From assembly GCA_040954595.2 (NCBI GenBank), contig CM082576.2, positions 1,860,001-1,924,000 on the forward strand: a stretch of DNA of 64,000 bases. The letters are read 5' to 3'. This document shows, one piece after another, positions 37,901-49,110 of this stretch. Positions within the stretch are counted from its first letter, which is position 1; each line of letters starts with the position of its first letter. This DNA comes from Balanoglossus misakiensis (taxonomy: Eukaryota > Hemichordata). The notes below the pieces were generated by a model. That model ran no database searches. It worked only from the letters and a program-made list of their open reading frames with translations, and was not told where the DNA came from. The position numbers and the translations under genes were made by a program.

Positions 37901-39786
37901 ATGGAGCACTTTGTCCTTGATGTTGTTCTTCAATAATGCTTTTAATCACAACTTTCAGAGGTGCGGTGTTATCTATAGTAATGAGTGCCAATGGTGATCA
38001 GTGTTACAGTGGTGGAACAGATGCTACCATCAGGTGTTGGAATATACCTGGATCAAACATTGATCCATTTGATTCATATGGTAGGTATTCAATACTTTAG
38101 TTATTTGCATGTGCCTCAGTACACAGTCCAAAGAGACCCATTGGGGATATGTTGGAAATTGCTCAATTTTATTATATTTATTAATCGTCATATTTCTTTC
38201 TTTTTTTTCTATTAGAACCAGGTGTTTTGACAGATACACTGATAGCACACACAGATGCTATATGGGATTTGGCCTATGATTCGACTAGACATCATCTGTT
38301 ATCATGTTCTGCTGACAACACAGTCAAACTGTGGAGCCCACAGAGTAAAACACCACTTCTTAACTCATACACAGGGGAAAAGGGTAAGTGAGTTTGAAAT
38401 GAGCTCCATGTGGACATGTGTGTTGTTCTATAACCATACTGCTACAGTGTGTATGTGCACGTGTGTGTATGTATGAATGATGTACATGTATGTATTTATA
38501 TGTGTGTATGTATGTATTATGTGGCAATGTTGAAATCTGTGAACATTCCCACTACAGTTATTTGCTATCACATGGCCATTTTGTTGTGAAAGGCAAAAGT
38601 TATCTTGTTTTCAATTTCTTTATTCTTGTATTTTTGTTGTTGTTTATTTAGATGATGGAACACCTACTTGTGTTGATTTTGTGCGCTGTGATCCCAGTCA
38701 GATTGTGACTGGTTACTCTTCAGCAACTGCCGTTCTTTATGATCTTGAAACTGCCACACCTGTACTGCGACTGGAAAATGCACAACCTGCAGGTAAGGTC
38801 AAGAGAAATAACACTTGTATACACAACCAATTACGCAGTGTCGTTTATAACCTCTATTTCATGTGTGCATATATACAGAACATGTAATCATTATTATATA
38901 TTTGTCACTTTCAGATGCTGAATGTTGTCAAATAAACAAAGTAGTCAGTCATCCCACCTTGCCAATAACTATCGCTGCATATGAAGACAGACATATTAGG
39001 TTCTTTGATAATAATTCAGGTAAGTCAGAGCGCCCCCACGAGGTATGATAGTTTTGGTTGTGCCGATCAGTGTTAGAGGGCAGTATTGTTTGTGATGCAA
39101 TATGCATGAATTTGTCGGAAGTTTATCAAACATCAAGTTGTGCAAAAGAAAGGGTCTGAAATTACTTGTGTTAAAAGAGTAACAGTCTGTAAAGGCTAAT
39201 TAATTTTATCAGGGTTATATGTTTTGTTCATTTTGAATCAATATTTCAGATTATTTAATTTCATTGTTTGTGTCTTCCAGGTAAAATGGTCCACAGCATG
39301 GTGGCCCACTTGGATGCTGTCACCAGTCTCTCAATTGATCCCAATGGTCTTTACCTTCTATCGGGAAGTAAGTGTCTCATTGTATGCTTTTTAATGGCAT
39401 TTCTAGAGTGATTCATAGCTATATTCACCCCTGACCTTTAACTGCTGAAATTCAAACAGGGATTCCTAACTTTGGTTTATCTTGACGCTTTTGCGAAGAT
39501 TCCACCAAAAACAACCAGTGTTTTTTCAAAATATTGTGCCACAATAAAGTGACGTTTTTCGTTTGCCCAATTTCCTCAGCCTTGCACATTGCCAATAATA
39601 TTTCATTCCCTTTCAGGTCATGACTGTTCTATTCGACTCTGGAACCTTGACAGCAAGACTTGTGTCCAGGAGATCACATCACATCGTAAGAAGTTTGATG
39701 AGGCAATCTACGCAGTGGCTTTCCATCCATCAAAACCATACATTGCAAGTGGAGGAGCTGATGCATTGGCTAAAGTCTTTGTATGA
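31944..39786 (+). CDS. STRN: Striatin family protein (STRN/STRN3/STRN4 orthologue)
   Basis: Regulatory B''' subunit of PP2A and scaffold of the STRIPAK complex. Exons: 31944-32150, 33162-33265, 33531-33598, 33802-33877, 34034-34234, 34400-34598, 34821-34956, 35128-35241, 35433-35549, 36132-36289 (or alternative 36368-36456), 37579-37805, 37959-38080, 38216-38383, 38652-38792, 38915-39019, 39281-39367, 39617-39786. Phases close to 799 aa (776 with the alternative exon). The N-terminus has the caveolin-binding/coiled-coil block YSMPGILHFLQHEWARFEME running into IKMLEYALKQERSKYHKLKF (about 40-115). The middle has GRQLLRQYLQEIGYTDTILD and acidic segments. WD40 repeats fill about 461-799, from KTWNPKYTLRSHFDG through SGSHDCSIRLWNLDSKTC to the terminal GADALAKVFV, identical to vertebrate ends. 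A single gene may stand for all three vertebrate paralogues. Confidence 0.97.
35061..35115 (+). repeat. Short dispersed repeat copy 2, beside a striatin acceptor
   Basis: Core TCAAATGGGAGCAGAGTGTC then CTGATGCTATT, directly upstream of the acceptor of the exon starting at 35128. It aligns over about 55 bases with copy 3 at 35370. Confidence 0.65.
35370..35425 (+). repeat. Short dispersed repeat copy 3, beside a striatin acceptor
   Basis: Core GAATGGGAGCACAGTGTCTG then TGATGCTGTT, directly upstream of the acceptor of the exon starting at 35433. It shares TTGAATGTA-CAA upstream with copy 2. Confidence 0.65.
36132..36456 (+). other. STRN: Tandem duplicated, mutually exclusive striatin exons
   Basis: Exon 10 (36132-36289) ends ALETAFGLGDLAGLSVTNEA. 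Exon 10b (36368-36456) encodes ALETALQVGLGELAGLTVTD and continues EAEPLRCD. Both begin in phase 1 and end in phase 0. Using both reads ACC TAG at the junction, and using neither reaches TAA five codons on, so a full-length protein needs exactly one. The intron between them is only 78 bases. Both correspond to the vertebrate segment GLGELAGLTVANEAD just before the WD40 domain. Confidence 0.85.
37891..37930 (+). repeat. Short dispersed repeat copy 4, beside a striatin acceptor
   Basis: Core TGATCAAATGGAGCACTTTG then TCCTTGATGTTGTTC, about 30 bases upstream of the acceptor of the exon starting at 37959. Confidence 0.5.
38461..38513. repeat. GTAT/GTGT microsatellite
   Basis: Imperfect GTGTGTATG tract in a striatin intron. 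Confidence 0.7.
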
Positions 39787-39803
39787 TAGTGTTTAAAGAC
39801 ACC

Positions 39804-39809
39804 AATAAA
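39804..39809 (+). terminator. Candidate polyadenylation signal of striatin
   Basis: AATAAA only 18 bases after the striatin stop. If used, the 3' UTR is extremely short. A longer 3' UTR extending into 40-41 kb is also possible. Confidence 0.35.
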
Positions 39810-42800
39810 AAATATCAAGTATATGAACTGAATGAAAATAGGAGCTGTAAAAGTAAGAGCTGTTCTGCTTCTACTTCAGTGAAGTGTTGCTTCTATTGAA
39901 CTGAGAGATTAGTAGAAAGTAGCCAATGCAAATTACATGACAAAATGCTCTTGTTGTATAATAGCGTATAAGGTCACAGAGGTCATGTTGTATCACTTTC
40001 TGACATGTTCATGTTTGTATTGAGTAAGAATTCTCTGAAAGTTGTTGATACATGTAGCTGTAAATCTAGCCTGTCGGTGTAACTTTCCCAAGTGTGTTCT
40101 TCCAGTTTCACAATCATCATCTTCTATTCCTGTTCAAATATGTGGTTATGTTCGTTGATAGTTGCACTGTTTTTCACAACCAGTCACTTTGTTGTCTTCA
40201 CCTGATGTTCAGCCCATCTACTCTACAGCACTTTTTATTCAGTTTCAAAGGGTTTTGCATTGACGGTAGTTTACAGCAAAGACGCAGTTTCTTAGCTCTA
40301 AGAATGAAAATGCAAATTTGGTGTACAAACAAACAATCAATCAACCAGTTGAAGCTTCGAGTGTGTAGCATTCTGTCCATGTTGTTATGAGTCCAAACCC
40401 CCAAAGTCAACCCACAGTGGGTGAAATATTTTTCTGAATGGAAATTTTTCCTTTGAAAGTAGTTTTGACTATACAACTGGAAAGCATGCATTGTGGTCCA
40501 ATATGTATCATGTGATCTCACTGACTTTTCACATTGGAGTTTTCTTATATTTCTTGGAGGTGTAGTTTTTCCCAGTTAGTCATTAAAAGCTAGTTGTATA
40601 AAAATGCCCATGTATGAAACATCTAACAGAGATCTCTGTTAGATTATGTTAGCAGTAATACTTGTGTGACTGGAATCATTTAAAAAACCTTCAGGTAGAT
40701 CTTCACGGGGAAGTTTTGTGCTATCAAATTTTTTGGTTTTGTTTTGGAATACATACCTTGCCATAATCAATCACCAAAGTACTGTATTTGCTTCACAGTT
40801 TTAGTTTTTTTTTTAAAGGTTTGTAAGTATCCAGCGTTGGTTGAAACGTAGCATCTCTCTGTTATATCAAATTAATGTCAGTGAATTTTTTTGAGGAAAG
40901 TGATTTTCCTTTTCCTTTTCTGGTGTGATTTTACGAATTTGTGAGAAAGTGCTATCTGTACAGATTATCAATTAATGATATTTCTTGAAACAACTGATAG
41001 TAATCACCTCCTGTGTAAAAAATAATAACTTTTGTATTAAGCTTGACCAAGACATATATTGGGGTCTGATTATCTTAAGATTCCATCATCTAGTATTTAT
41101 TTATAAGTGTTTAGAAAGCTTTTTGTCATAATTAAAAATGTGGGTATTTCCTATTTCCTAGTAATTGTAATTTTGGGTGTCCTGTGAAATCAATTGCCCT
41201 GATTCTTTTAGTTGGTGAATTTATTTAACGTTTTATCATTTATTATTATTTTTCAACAAGAAGCAGCTCTATAGTCTAATATAACATCAGAGCCAAGCAC
41301 AACATTTTAAATGTTTATTTGTTCAAAGAAAGGAGAGAAGGAAACTCATAGTGATGGTGTAATGGCAATTTCATTTTCAAGACAAATCATCTCAAGCACA
41401 TGCAAGAGTCCTAATCTGTATTTAAAGAGACAGGTATCAAACATGGATGACACAATTACTGGTAGTTACCTTTATATTCAGAAAAGAGTCACTGAAAGAT
41501 GGTTGCCATGGTATCCAAGATGACTTAATATGAAGTCATGAGTTAGTGGTTTTCGCTTTCCAGTTCTATCAAAATGAAATATTGCATTGCTTTTACTGAG
41601 CGTTCACTTACACCCCATTTCTTGGTTTTGTCCGCTAATTCTTGATATATTTAGGGAATTTAAAGGAATTTGGAAAAATCATGGAATACTCTCATATAAT
41701 CATTTGAACATGCCATCACAAATTAAACAATTAAATTGGTATTTAGAAATTGGAAGCAACTTGGTGGAATTAACCATGAGTGAACATTTTTTTGGTTTCT
41801 TTACAAATATTTGCTCTGTTTGTCAGGGTTTTTAGCTTGTGAATTCTATTTTGAAAAAAAAACCAAATGAATTAATCATATTCTCAATGCCTCAAATAAT
41901 GGATTAAAAATCATTGTACAGAAGGGGAAATAACAGGGGAATCCATTCAACATTTGTAGAAATTTGGCCTGTAATTGTGCTGATGTATGTGTGTTTTTTT
42001 CTTCTCTGGATTCTCATGAGTATTTTTGACCAGGGACTGTCCCAAATGTAATATTTCTTTTCCCCTTTTTTTGAAATGTTTCTTAAGGGTTTAGGTGGCA
42101 ATCAGAAGGCCAACCCAACTCACCTGTTTAAAATCTTTGATGATGCATCATTAAAACTGACTTCATGTAATCTGTGTTTCTCCTTGTATTCTTGTCTCAA
42201 CATCATGAGCCGCTGACTCATAATATCATTCCCCAAACTGTCAGTTATGTTGGATTTATTTTCAAATATGCATGCATGAGCCATTACAAAATATAAATTG
42301 AATGTCAGTGTTAAAAAATACATAATAACTGATGTGAACAGAGTTCAAATAAACACACATCACCATGCGTTATTAATATTAAACAGCTAGTAGAAATGAA
42401 ACTTGACAAATCAAATTGACTGCTACAAAATCAAACTGGTTTTTCAAAATAAGTATATCATACAAACCAGAACCCATTCTGTTAAAATTGCCCACAGATT
42501 TGTAATACAAGTGGGCAATTTAAATAAGTCAGTTTCCATGGTAACACATTTATTTTCATATTTCCCCCAGTTTTCAATGAATGATAGAAAGCATACATAT
42601 AGACACGTATAACATCTTCCATTCCGTCATTCAAGAACCTCTGTAATCTCCCCTTTGTATGATCAGTTTTTATAATCAAACCACTCTGGAAAAGGTTTAC
42701 TATTACTGTTCATTTCCATGGTAACATAGTGATTTACTATATTTTGCCCCACAGTGTAAATCGTTCAAATATATCACATGATAGAACTTTGACCGAGGGA

Positions 42801-43696
42801 GGCAGGGAGGCCTCAGTTGCTAATGTAAAGTATAGGAATTTTAGTGAGTACTCTGCAAATGTAGTAATTAATTGCTCCACGATTTTTTTCTGAGGTGAAA
42901 GACAAGCACTAGATAAGCAAATAAACGTTTGAAAATTTGTTAATCAAGAACAGATAACGTAATAATAATGGGTTTTGTGTAGTTTGTGAGGTTCACTTGG
43001 GTATTTCATCCAAAATTCAGTAATATTTTTGTTTCTTTTATTCGTGATGGCCTTTAGAGCTGACAACAACCTTAGTTTTGTGATTGTTTGGGAAGACCCA
43101 CTGTACTTAGATCATTACAAAAGGTTTCCTGACAGAAATTAATTTATAAGGATTGAGTCACTTTACGAAAATGGGTGACTAAAGAAATATTTCCATTACA
43201 AGTATTGAAAAGGCAATAAAAGATATGACGGCCATGCATAATGACTTATCTCGTGACTTATCTCGAGACATCACTGAGGAAAGGCGCCAGTTACCATGGT
43301 GAGAGTTAATCATTAGCTGCAGATGCATATTTTATAGTCACAGTTAATGAAGTTGACATTGCCTACAGCAGCTATCTCGGTATGTATACTTAATCCATGT
43401 GAAATTTTGCACAGAAAGCTTCTCCCTAGATTTAGATCGTATCTGGTTTACAATTACAGAACAGGTGAGAGACCTTGTTCTCTTCAACCTCTTCAGTGGT
43501 AATTTCTTTTCATTTGACAAGCCCTTGTCCCAGCAATTTCTGCAGTTAGACTTGGGAAATAATTATACGTACCAACCAACCGTACCTTTCTTCAAGGCAT
43601 TCAAATAATTGAGTTTCTGCAGTCTTTTTGTCAAGCAAATAAGAAAGGACACGAATCAATGCAAAGAAAATATTGATAGCCTGAAGCTAGATGTTG
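39810..43696. other. Region between striatin and the SPEC3-like gene
   Basis: AT-rich, possibly containing a long striatin 3' UTR in its left part. Apart from the candidate exon at 42124-42323 I see no supported gene. Confidence 0.4.
42124..42323 (-). CDS. Candidate first exon of a small secreted protein (uncertain)
   Basis: A 66-codon frame from ATG at 42323 ends at a good GTGAGT donor (phase 2). It begins MYFLTLTFNLYFVMAHA, which looks like a signal peptide with cleavage before CIFENKSNITDS, and continues with a charged segment ending NDASSKILNR. One possible next exon begins after a TTTTTTTTTCAAAATAG acceptor near 41847 on the minus strand and adds about 24 codons before a stop, but nothing confirms it. 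I do not recognise a family. It could be a small secreted or peptide-precursor gene, or chance. Confidence 0.25.
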
Positions 43697-46185
43697 CTAT
43701 GTGTATGTTTTCAATCCAGCCTGATACAGCTGTACTTCTTCGCTATTCGATGTTGGCGTATTATATCCAGATGAAGGTTGTGACACTGAAGACATCGTCA
43801 CCACAGCTTTGTTATCTGGGTTGTATTCGCCTAGCGTCAAGTGATAAAAACAGAAGAAAAAAATTAGAGTCCAAATTTATAGTAACATGTATCTACGGTA
43901 TATATACAGTACAATCTGAAAGACAACTTGACCCAAAATTGTCTTCAAGCATCCAATGTGAAACATTTACACACTTCACATGATGGTGGACATTTTGGAG
44001 GATTAAAAAATAATGGTGTTTCTTCGTTCTTTTTATTATATCTATGAAGGAACATTTTATCTTTCCTGAGTGTAACTCTCCAGCCTGTACAGTGAAGGGT
44101 TACTAATAAAATGTCATGAATAATCTTGAATGATGTCATGTCACCGAATTCTCCCTAGTATTGACAAAGCTACACCATAATCCCTATTACCCACTTACTT
44201 ACTTGCGCATTTGTGAGAATCGACGTTTACTGTCGGCTTAGCATCAATCTATGGCAATGAAAAGTGACAGTCTCCTTGAAAGAGTTTAATGCACAACAGC
44301 TGGGTTGCACTGAGAAGATGTCATTTCTTAGCATTAGAGGATATAATTTGACAGCTCTTTTTCAGAGTTCCAATCCTAAAATGTGACCCTCCCCTCTAGG
44401 ACAAGATTGTGAAATATGAGATCCTCCTGTACCCCCCCCCCCCCTTTCTCCGGCCGCTCTCGCTATAACTGATATCTCTATATCATTCACAGGAAGATTT
44501 ACAGAAGACATTTGTGTAGGCCAAGATTCAATACATGTCTTCAAAATTTTATGTCTAGGTTATCTCAGGCTTATATTTTACCTACCTGCCATTGCAACAA
44601 ACGCTATCCCCCACAAAACGCTCCAAATCCATCCAATGAAAAATATCCAACACGTTGCAAGCTGTACTGCACCAACCCAGAAATTGATACAACATGTCCC
44701 AAATTTTCCGTAGCCGGTTTGACCGGGATTCGCACAGCAAAATACTGATAAACCGGCAACAACTGTACCTGTGAAAAAATAAAACCCAATTAAATTGCAG
44801 AATGTGTAGAAGGGGCCACAGGAAAGCCGTTTTTAACTCACAAATCCATCATAGTTTGAATTCAGAGAGACGTGACTTGTCTTGGTCTGTGCGCCTGAAG
44901 ACGTTTGCTATGAATTGTTTGAAATGAACACAAATTAATTGATTAAACGTCAAAAACGACGTTGTGTGATCTTTGTGTTTATAGCCCTAAATTGGTTGAT
45001 TTGAAAATTTGATTACATTACCAATGTTGGCGTCTTATCGATTTCTCATATATTTTATTACTATGCAATTATTGGTCGAACTGACGTTGTACAATTGATA
45101 ATCTTAATATCTAATTGTTGAAAGTGATGAGAGCCAAACGATGGAATTCATACGTCATATGGAATGGGTGTGTAAAATGGCGTACAATAAACTCTTAGAT
45201 GGGAAGTGCGCATCTGGCATTTTGATCAATGATATAGCGCAGATGTGACCTTGCTTTTTGAATAAATCAAGTTGTCTGTCATCATCTGGCATTAAATGCT
45301 TAATTCTTCAAATAAGATACATAGATATTAAACGATATGACGGAAGGGCGGACACATCTTAGCTAAGACATGCAATCTCTGACCATGAATGGTAATTTTC
45401 AGCTTCCAAAATGTCATATTCTGTAAAATCATTTTATGCATATACTCCGGATTTCCCGAAATCGTCCTCTCCGGAATACTATTCTGTTGGGAATTAGATT
45501 GAAAACGTCTTGTCCAAGACACCAGGACCCAATGACTAAACCAGGCACAACAATTCCCAAATACATGTATTTCCCTGAAAAACATGAAGATCACCTTTTG
45601 AGGAGCGTGACAGTAATATAGATTGAGATAAAGCTGTAGCAATATTTCATCAATATCTAGACAACTTATCACCGCGTATACGTCATGATCCTAACATCAA
45701 TAATATCTCCAGGGAAGCGACGAACCCTTTATACATGGTTATTGATACCCACTTTCAAATTGATTTAAACCAACGTGAACAGATTTCAAGTACGTACGTA
45801 CAGACACACATACACGCACGCACAGACACACACACACAAAGATACACACACACGCATAATGAAGCTTCCATCCAACATATTCAAAACGGCAAGTATCTGA
45901 AATCTGAGATAGATATATGCCATGAAATTTGCCTGTGTTCATACACTGTACAAACATAATATGACACAAAGAGAGATGCAATGCCTTACCTAGTCCAGGT
46001 ATACATATATTGAATACCAAACAAGTAATGGCAGCGGCGATATGCATGGCTGGAATGGCTGCACGCAACTGACTTGGTTTTGCAGTTTCGGCTTTTACCG
46101 AGACAGCCTCAGTCACCACTGGTTGGTCATATGTCATCACCATTTCTTTCATCATCTTGATTTTGTTAAAAGTATCCTCCGACAT
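43697..46185 (-). CDS. SPEC3: SPEC3/Stum family multi-pass membrane protein
   Basis: Three coding exons on the minus strand: 46185-45990, 44768-44586 and 43830-43697, all joined in phase 1, giving 170 aa. The N-terminal cytoplasmic part is MSEDTFNKIKMMKEMVMTYD. A first membrane segment follows with RAAIPAMHIAAAITCLVFNI and the family hallmark IPGLGTVVAGLSVFC, the intron splitting the second glycine of GLG. Then comes a Cys-rich turn (CCANPGQTGYGKFGTCC) and a second hydrophobic stretch with WVGAVQLATCWIFFIGWIWS and VLWGIAFVAMAG. The Ser/Thr-rich tail ends YQAGLKTYT. This family includes sea-urchin SPEC3, Drosophila Stum (a mechanosensory factor) and vertebrate STUM. The membrane topology is clear; the function here is unknown. 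Confidence 0.9.
45803..45858. repeat. CA-rich microsatellite
   Basis: Imperfect (CA)n with CACG and CAGA units, just downstream of the first donor of the SPEC3-like gene. Confidence 0.8.
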
Positions 46186-49043
46186 ACAATAAGCGGCTTT
46201 GAATAAAGTGTTGGCGATTGTTATTCATTGTCTTTCAGGTGATGGAAATGAAGCTTTCAGTAGCACAACATTCGTCCGGGATATCAATCAAGCCGGTTGA
46301 ATTTTCTCAACAACTATCCACACGCGAAACACGACTGCTTCAGTTTACCAGAACTGACACCATATCCCGATCACTGGAGACAAATGTCTTCAATTATTTT
46401 CATTCCATACAGCAGTACTGGGTAGACAATAACAAGTCCTACCTGCACTGATCCATTGTAATTTTTACAATAAATGACATCGCCGAGGACTGCTTGCTTC
46501 AACAACACTGATAGCAGTGAACTCAAACTGCTTGACAGATTCTATAATTGATAAATACACATCGACGTTAAAGTAGGCCGATGTCGATGCACGCCACATT
46601 AGAGCAGACCTACACCCATACAGTCCGAACACATCCGAGATTGGAAATTAAACTGCTCACTGAACAGTCAACTTGTTTCTGATCACAAAGATGACTGAAG
46701 AACACAGGCCGTCCTTTCCGAACAATCGCTACAATTCAAGTCAACACATACGTTGGTAGGGAGACAATGATGTAGTTAAGATGAGGATAGGTGTACAACG
46801 AACCTTCTTCACTACATCGGTCCTCCTTATCACTATTTGGATATACTCAGCGGGCTTGCTCAGTCTGCACAGGATAACCAATCGTGTGTCGTATTGTTCA
46901 GATGGTGTCTTTGTTATGCAGAGTATCCACAGGATCTCACATCAGGCTCCGTCTTATTGTGTTTAACCAAAACAGTCGAACTGATAAACTAGATATTTTC
47001 ACTCGATTTGCCATTATAGACATAAATAGTACAAGAGTCTGTTGACGTGATTTTTTCGTTCCTTCTGTTCAGATACAGATGGACGCAGCATGTATGATGG
47101 ACCCAAATTCACACTGACATTATAATATTCATGTAAAGTCGAAGCAGTAAGCAAATGTGACGCGTTGTTTCATCTAATTACAGCTAACGCGCATATTACG
47201 CGATTTGATAAAATCCAGCTTCCTTGTAATACTGGAAAGTGTACTGATATGTCCAATAAATCAGCGAAAGTAGTTTATGGTCAAAGGTCACTCCAAATGC
47301 TCGATTGTACTGACGTCAATCGTCGAATCGAGGCGAGTGTGTGCTATCAACACCGTAATGAAATGAGCAACCGGAGGAACTAGATTCATGTATTCATTCA
47401 GATAATAAGAGAGTGTGGCGCAACAACTAACATAATGCGTTCTATCCGCTCTCGGTGACAAATAAAAAGCGTAACACCTTACATGAAAAACAAGGCGATC
47501 ACTATTTATTAAGTCAAGCTCCAATTTGCTTCTGGGGGTCGCACATAATCCCATCTTGCTTTATTATTCAGGTCACCTCATCCATTCCATGTACAGAGCT
47601 TCTTGGTGGCGACAAATGTTATACTCTCGTTTTCGTGTGCATTTTATAGCCGAAATTAACAACGAAGGCTTAAACCTCTCTGAGGAATAGAACAATAAAA
47701 TTATTGTGATGTTCGTACAGATGTCATGTACCCAGGCGGCCACACAACAAACGAATGCAATTTTCTCGCATTTTATATTGCGGATATTTCAATGTCTACA
47801 TCATCTTGATATTTATTATGCATTATGGAACAATACGCTAGGGTATTCACCGTATGCTGACATAAATCCGTTCAGTTCAGTTCAAGCGTAAAGTAGCCCA
47901 CACAGATCTCAAGACTAAATATTTAATCAGCAAATTTCCTATCGTATGTACGTATACGTACGTACGTACGTATGTATGTCGATGTTCATAGATATAATAT
48001 TATTTTGGAAGCATATCGGAGAAAACAGTATGGTAAAAGACCATTGTTGATGACACTGGCCCTAAATGTTGCGTTGATGATAAATTGGCATGAGAAGCAG
48101 GATGAACCCGCCTAGGATATAAAATGGCCCATCCCTAAATTAACAATATTCAGGTCAGAGTCATTATAAATATGTTTGTGTGATTTCGAGGACCAAATAT
48201 GCAGGTAGTACTCGATGATTTAAAATTGTGACTTATAAATTTATAAACGTCCAAGTAATTTGGTTTCTTTCTCCTTTTCCCGCGTTGACATACATGTACT
48301 AAAAAGTAATAGAGCGATTAAGCGATTGTTGCATGTGCGGGATCTCTTAAATGCATTTGTCCTATTTAGAACCAGGAATTCAAAACAAGTCTATAAACAA
48401 CCATCATCGTATCTCTTCTTCAATGGATCTGTTCACTTGTATAGATACAATTGTTTACCCCACACATCGGAAAGGTTATAACCCTGTAATGTATGAAAAG
48501 AGTCTCCAAGCTTAAAAATAGCGTACATCCAGTTAAAGGATGGACCGTTTCATATCTGGGGGAGGGGCTGGAGGTTTTAAAAAAATGTTGCTATCATGAT
48601 TCGGCTGTGACAAAATTGTTTGTCTTTGCATTGAACTGAAATAAGCTTAATTTGCTTCGAAGTAACACAAAAACTGTCAACATCATGGTCAATAATTTGC
48701 TTCTGTGCCCATACCCTCCAGTGCAAATATGGTTTACCCCGAAAGACTTGTTACTTCATTAAATTGGCATTAAATTCCTACTCTTGGTGGCGGGATCGGG
48801 GAGTGATTTATTTCTAGGACGTCGTGTCACTACATGAAAATGCGAATGCCAGATCGTCGTCGAAAAATGCCAGGAATGATAATGACCGTTCTCGCAGAAC
48901 ACTTAGATCCAAAAGGTCCAGTCGGATAACCCTCTCGATTTATTGGTGTTTTATGAAAGAATACCCGGAGCGGGCTTCCAATGATATCGAGACTCGCGTG
49001 TATGGGGTCAACTTTCGTTAATCGACTCTTCCGTCTTCTGCAG
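46186..49043. other. Intergenic region upstream of SPEC3-like and cholinesterase-like genes
   Basis: Divergent promoters of the SPEC3-like gene (minus) and the esterase gene (plus) should lie here. A TATG/TACG microsatellite lies at about 47943-47980. A 61-codon frame at 46781 begins with a possible membrane anchor (FFTTSVLLITIWIYSAGLLS) but has no supporting exon. No other gene is seen. Confidence 0.45.
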
Positions 49044-49110
49044 ATGACACTGGAACCTGGGACGTTGAAAGAAAGTGCTTCAAAGTTCTCCAACTCCGTT
49101 CTGTCAAATC

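Noticed and set aside
40094-40521. Frames on both strands after striatin
   Set aside because: No domain; probably striatin 3' UTR or flank.
46218-46451. Plus-strand frame after a TCTTTCAG acceptor-like site
   Set aside because: Overlaps the 5' flank of the SPEC3-like gene on the other strand, and the encoded sequence has no recognisable signature.
48824-49021. Arg/Ser-rich frame before the esterase gene
   Set aside because: Different frame from the esterase and no family match; most likely 5' UTR or intergenic.
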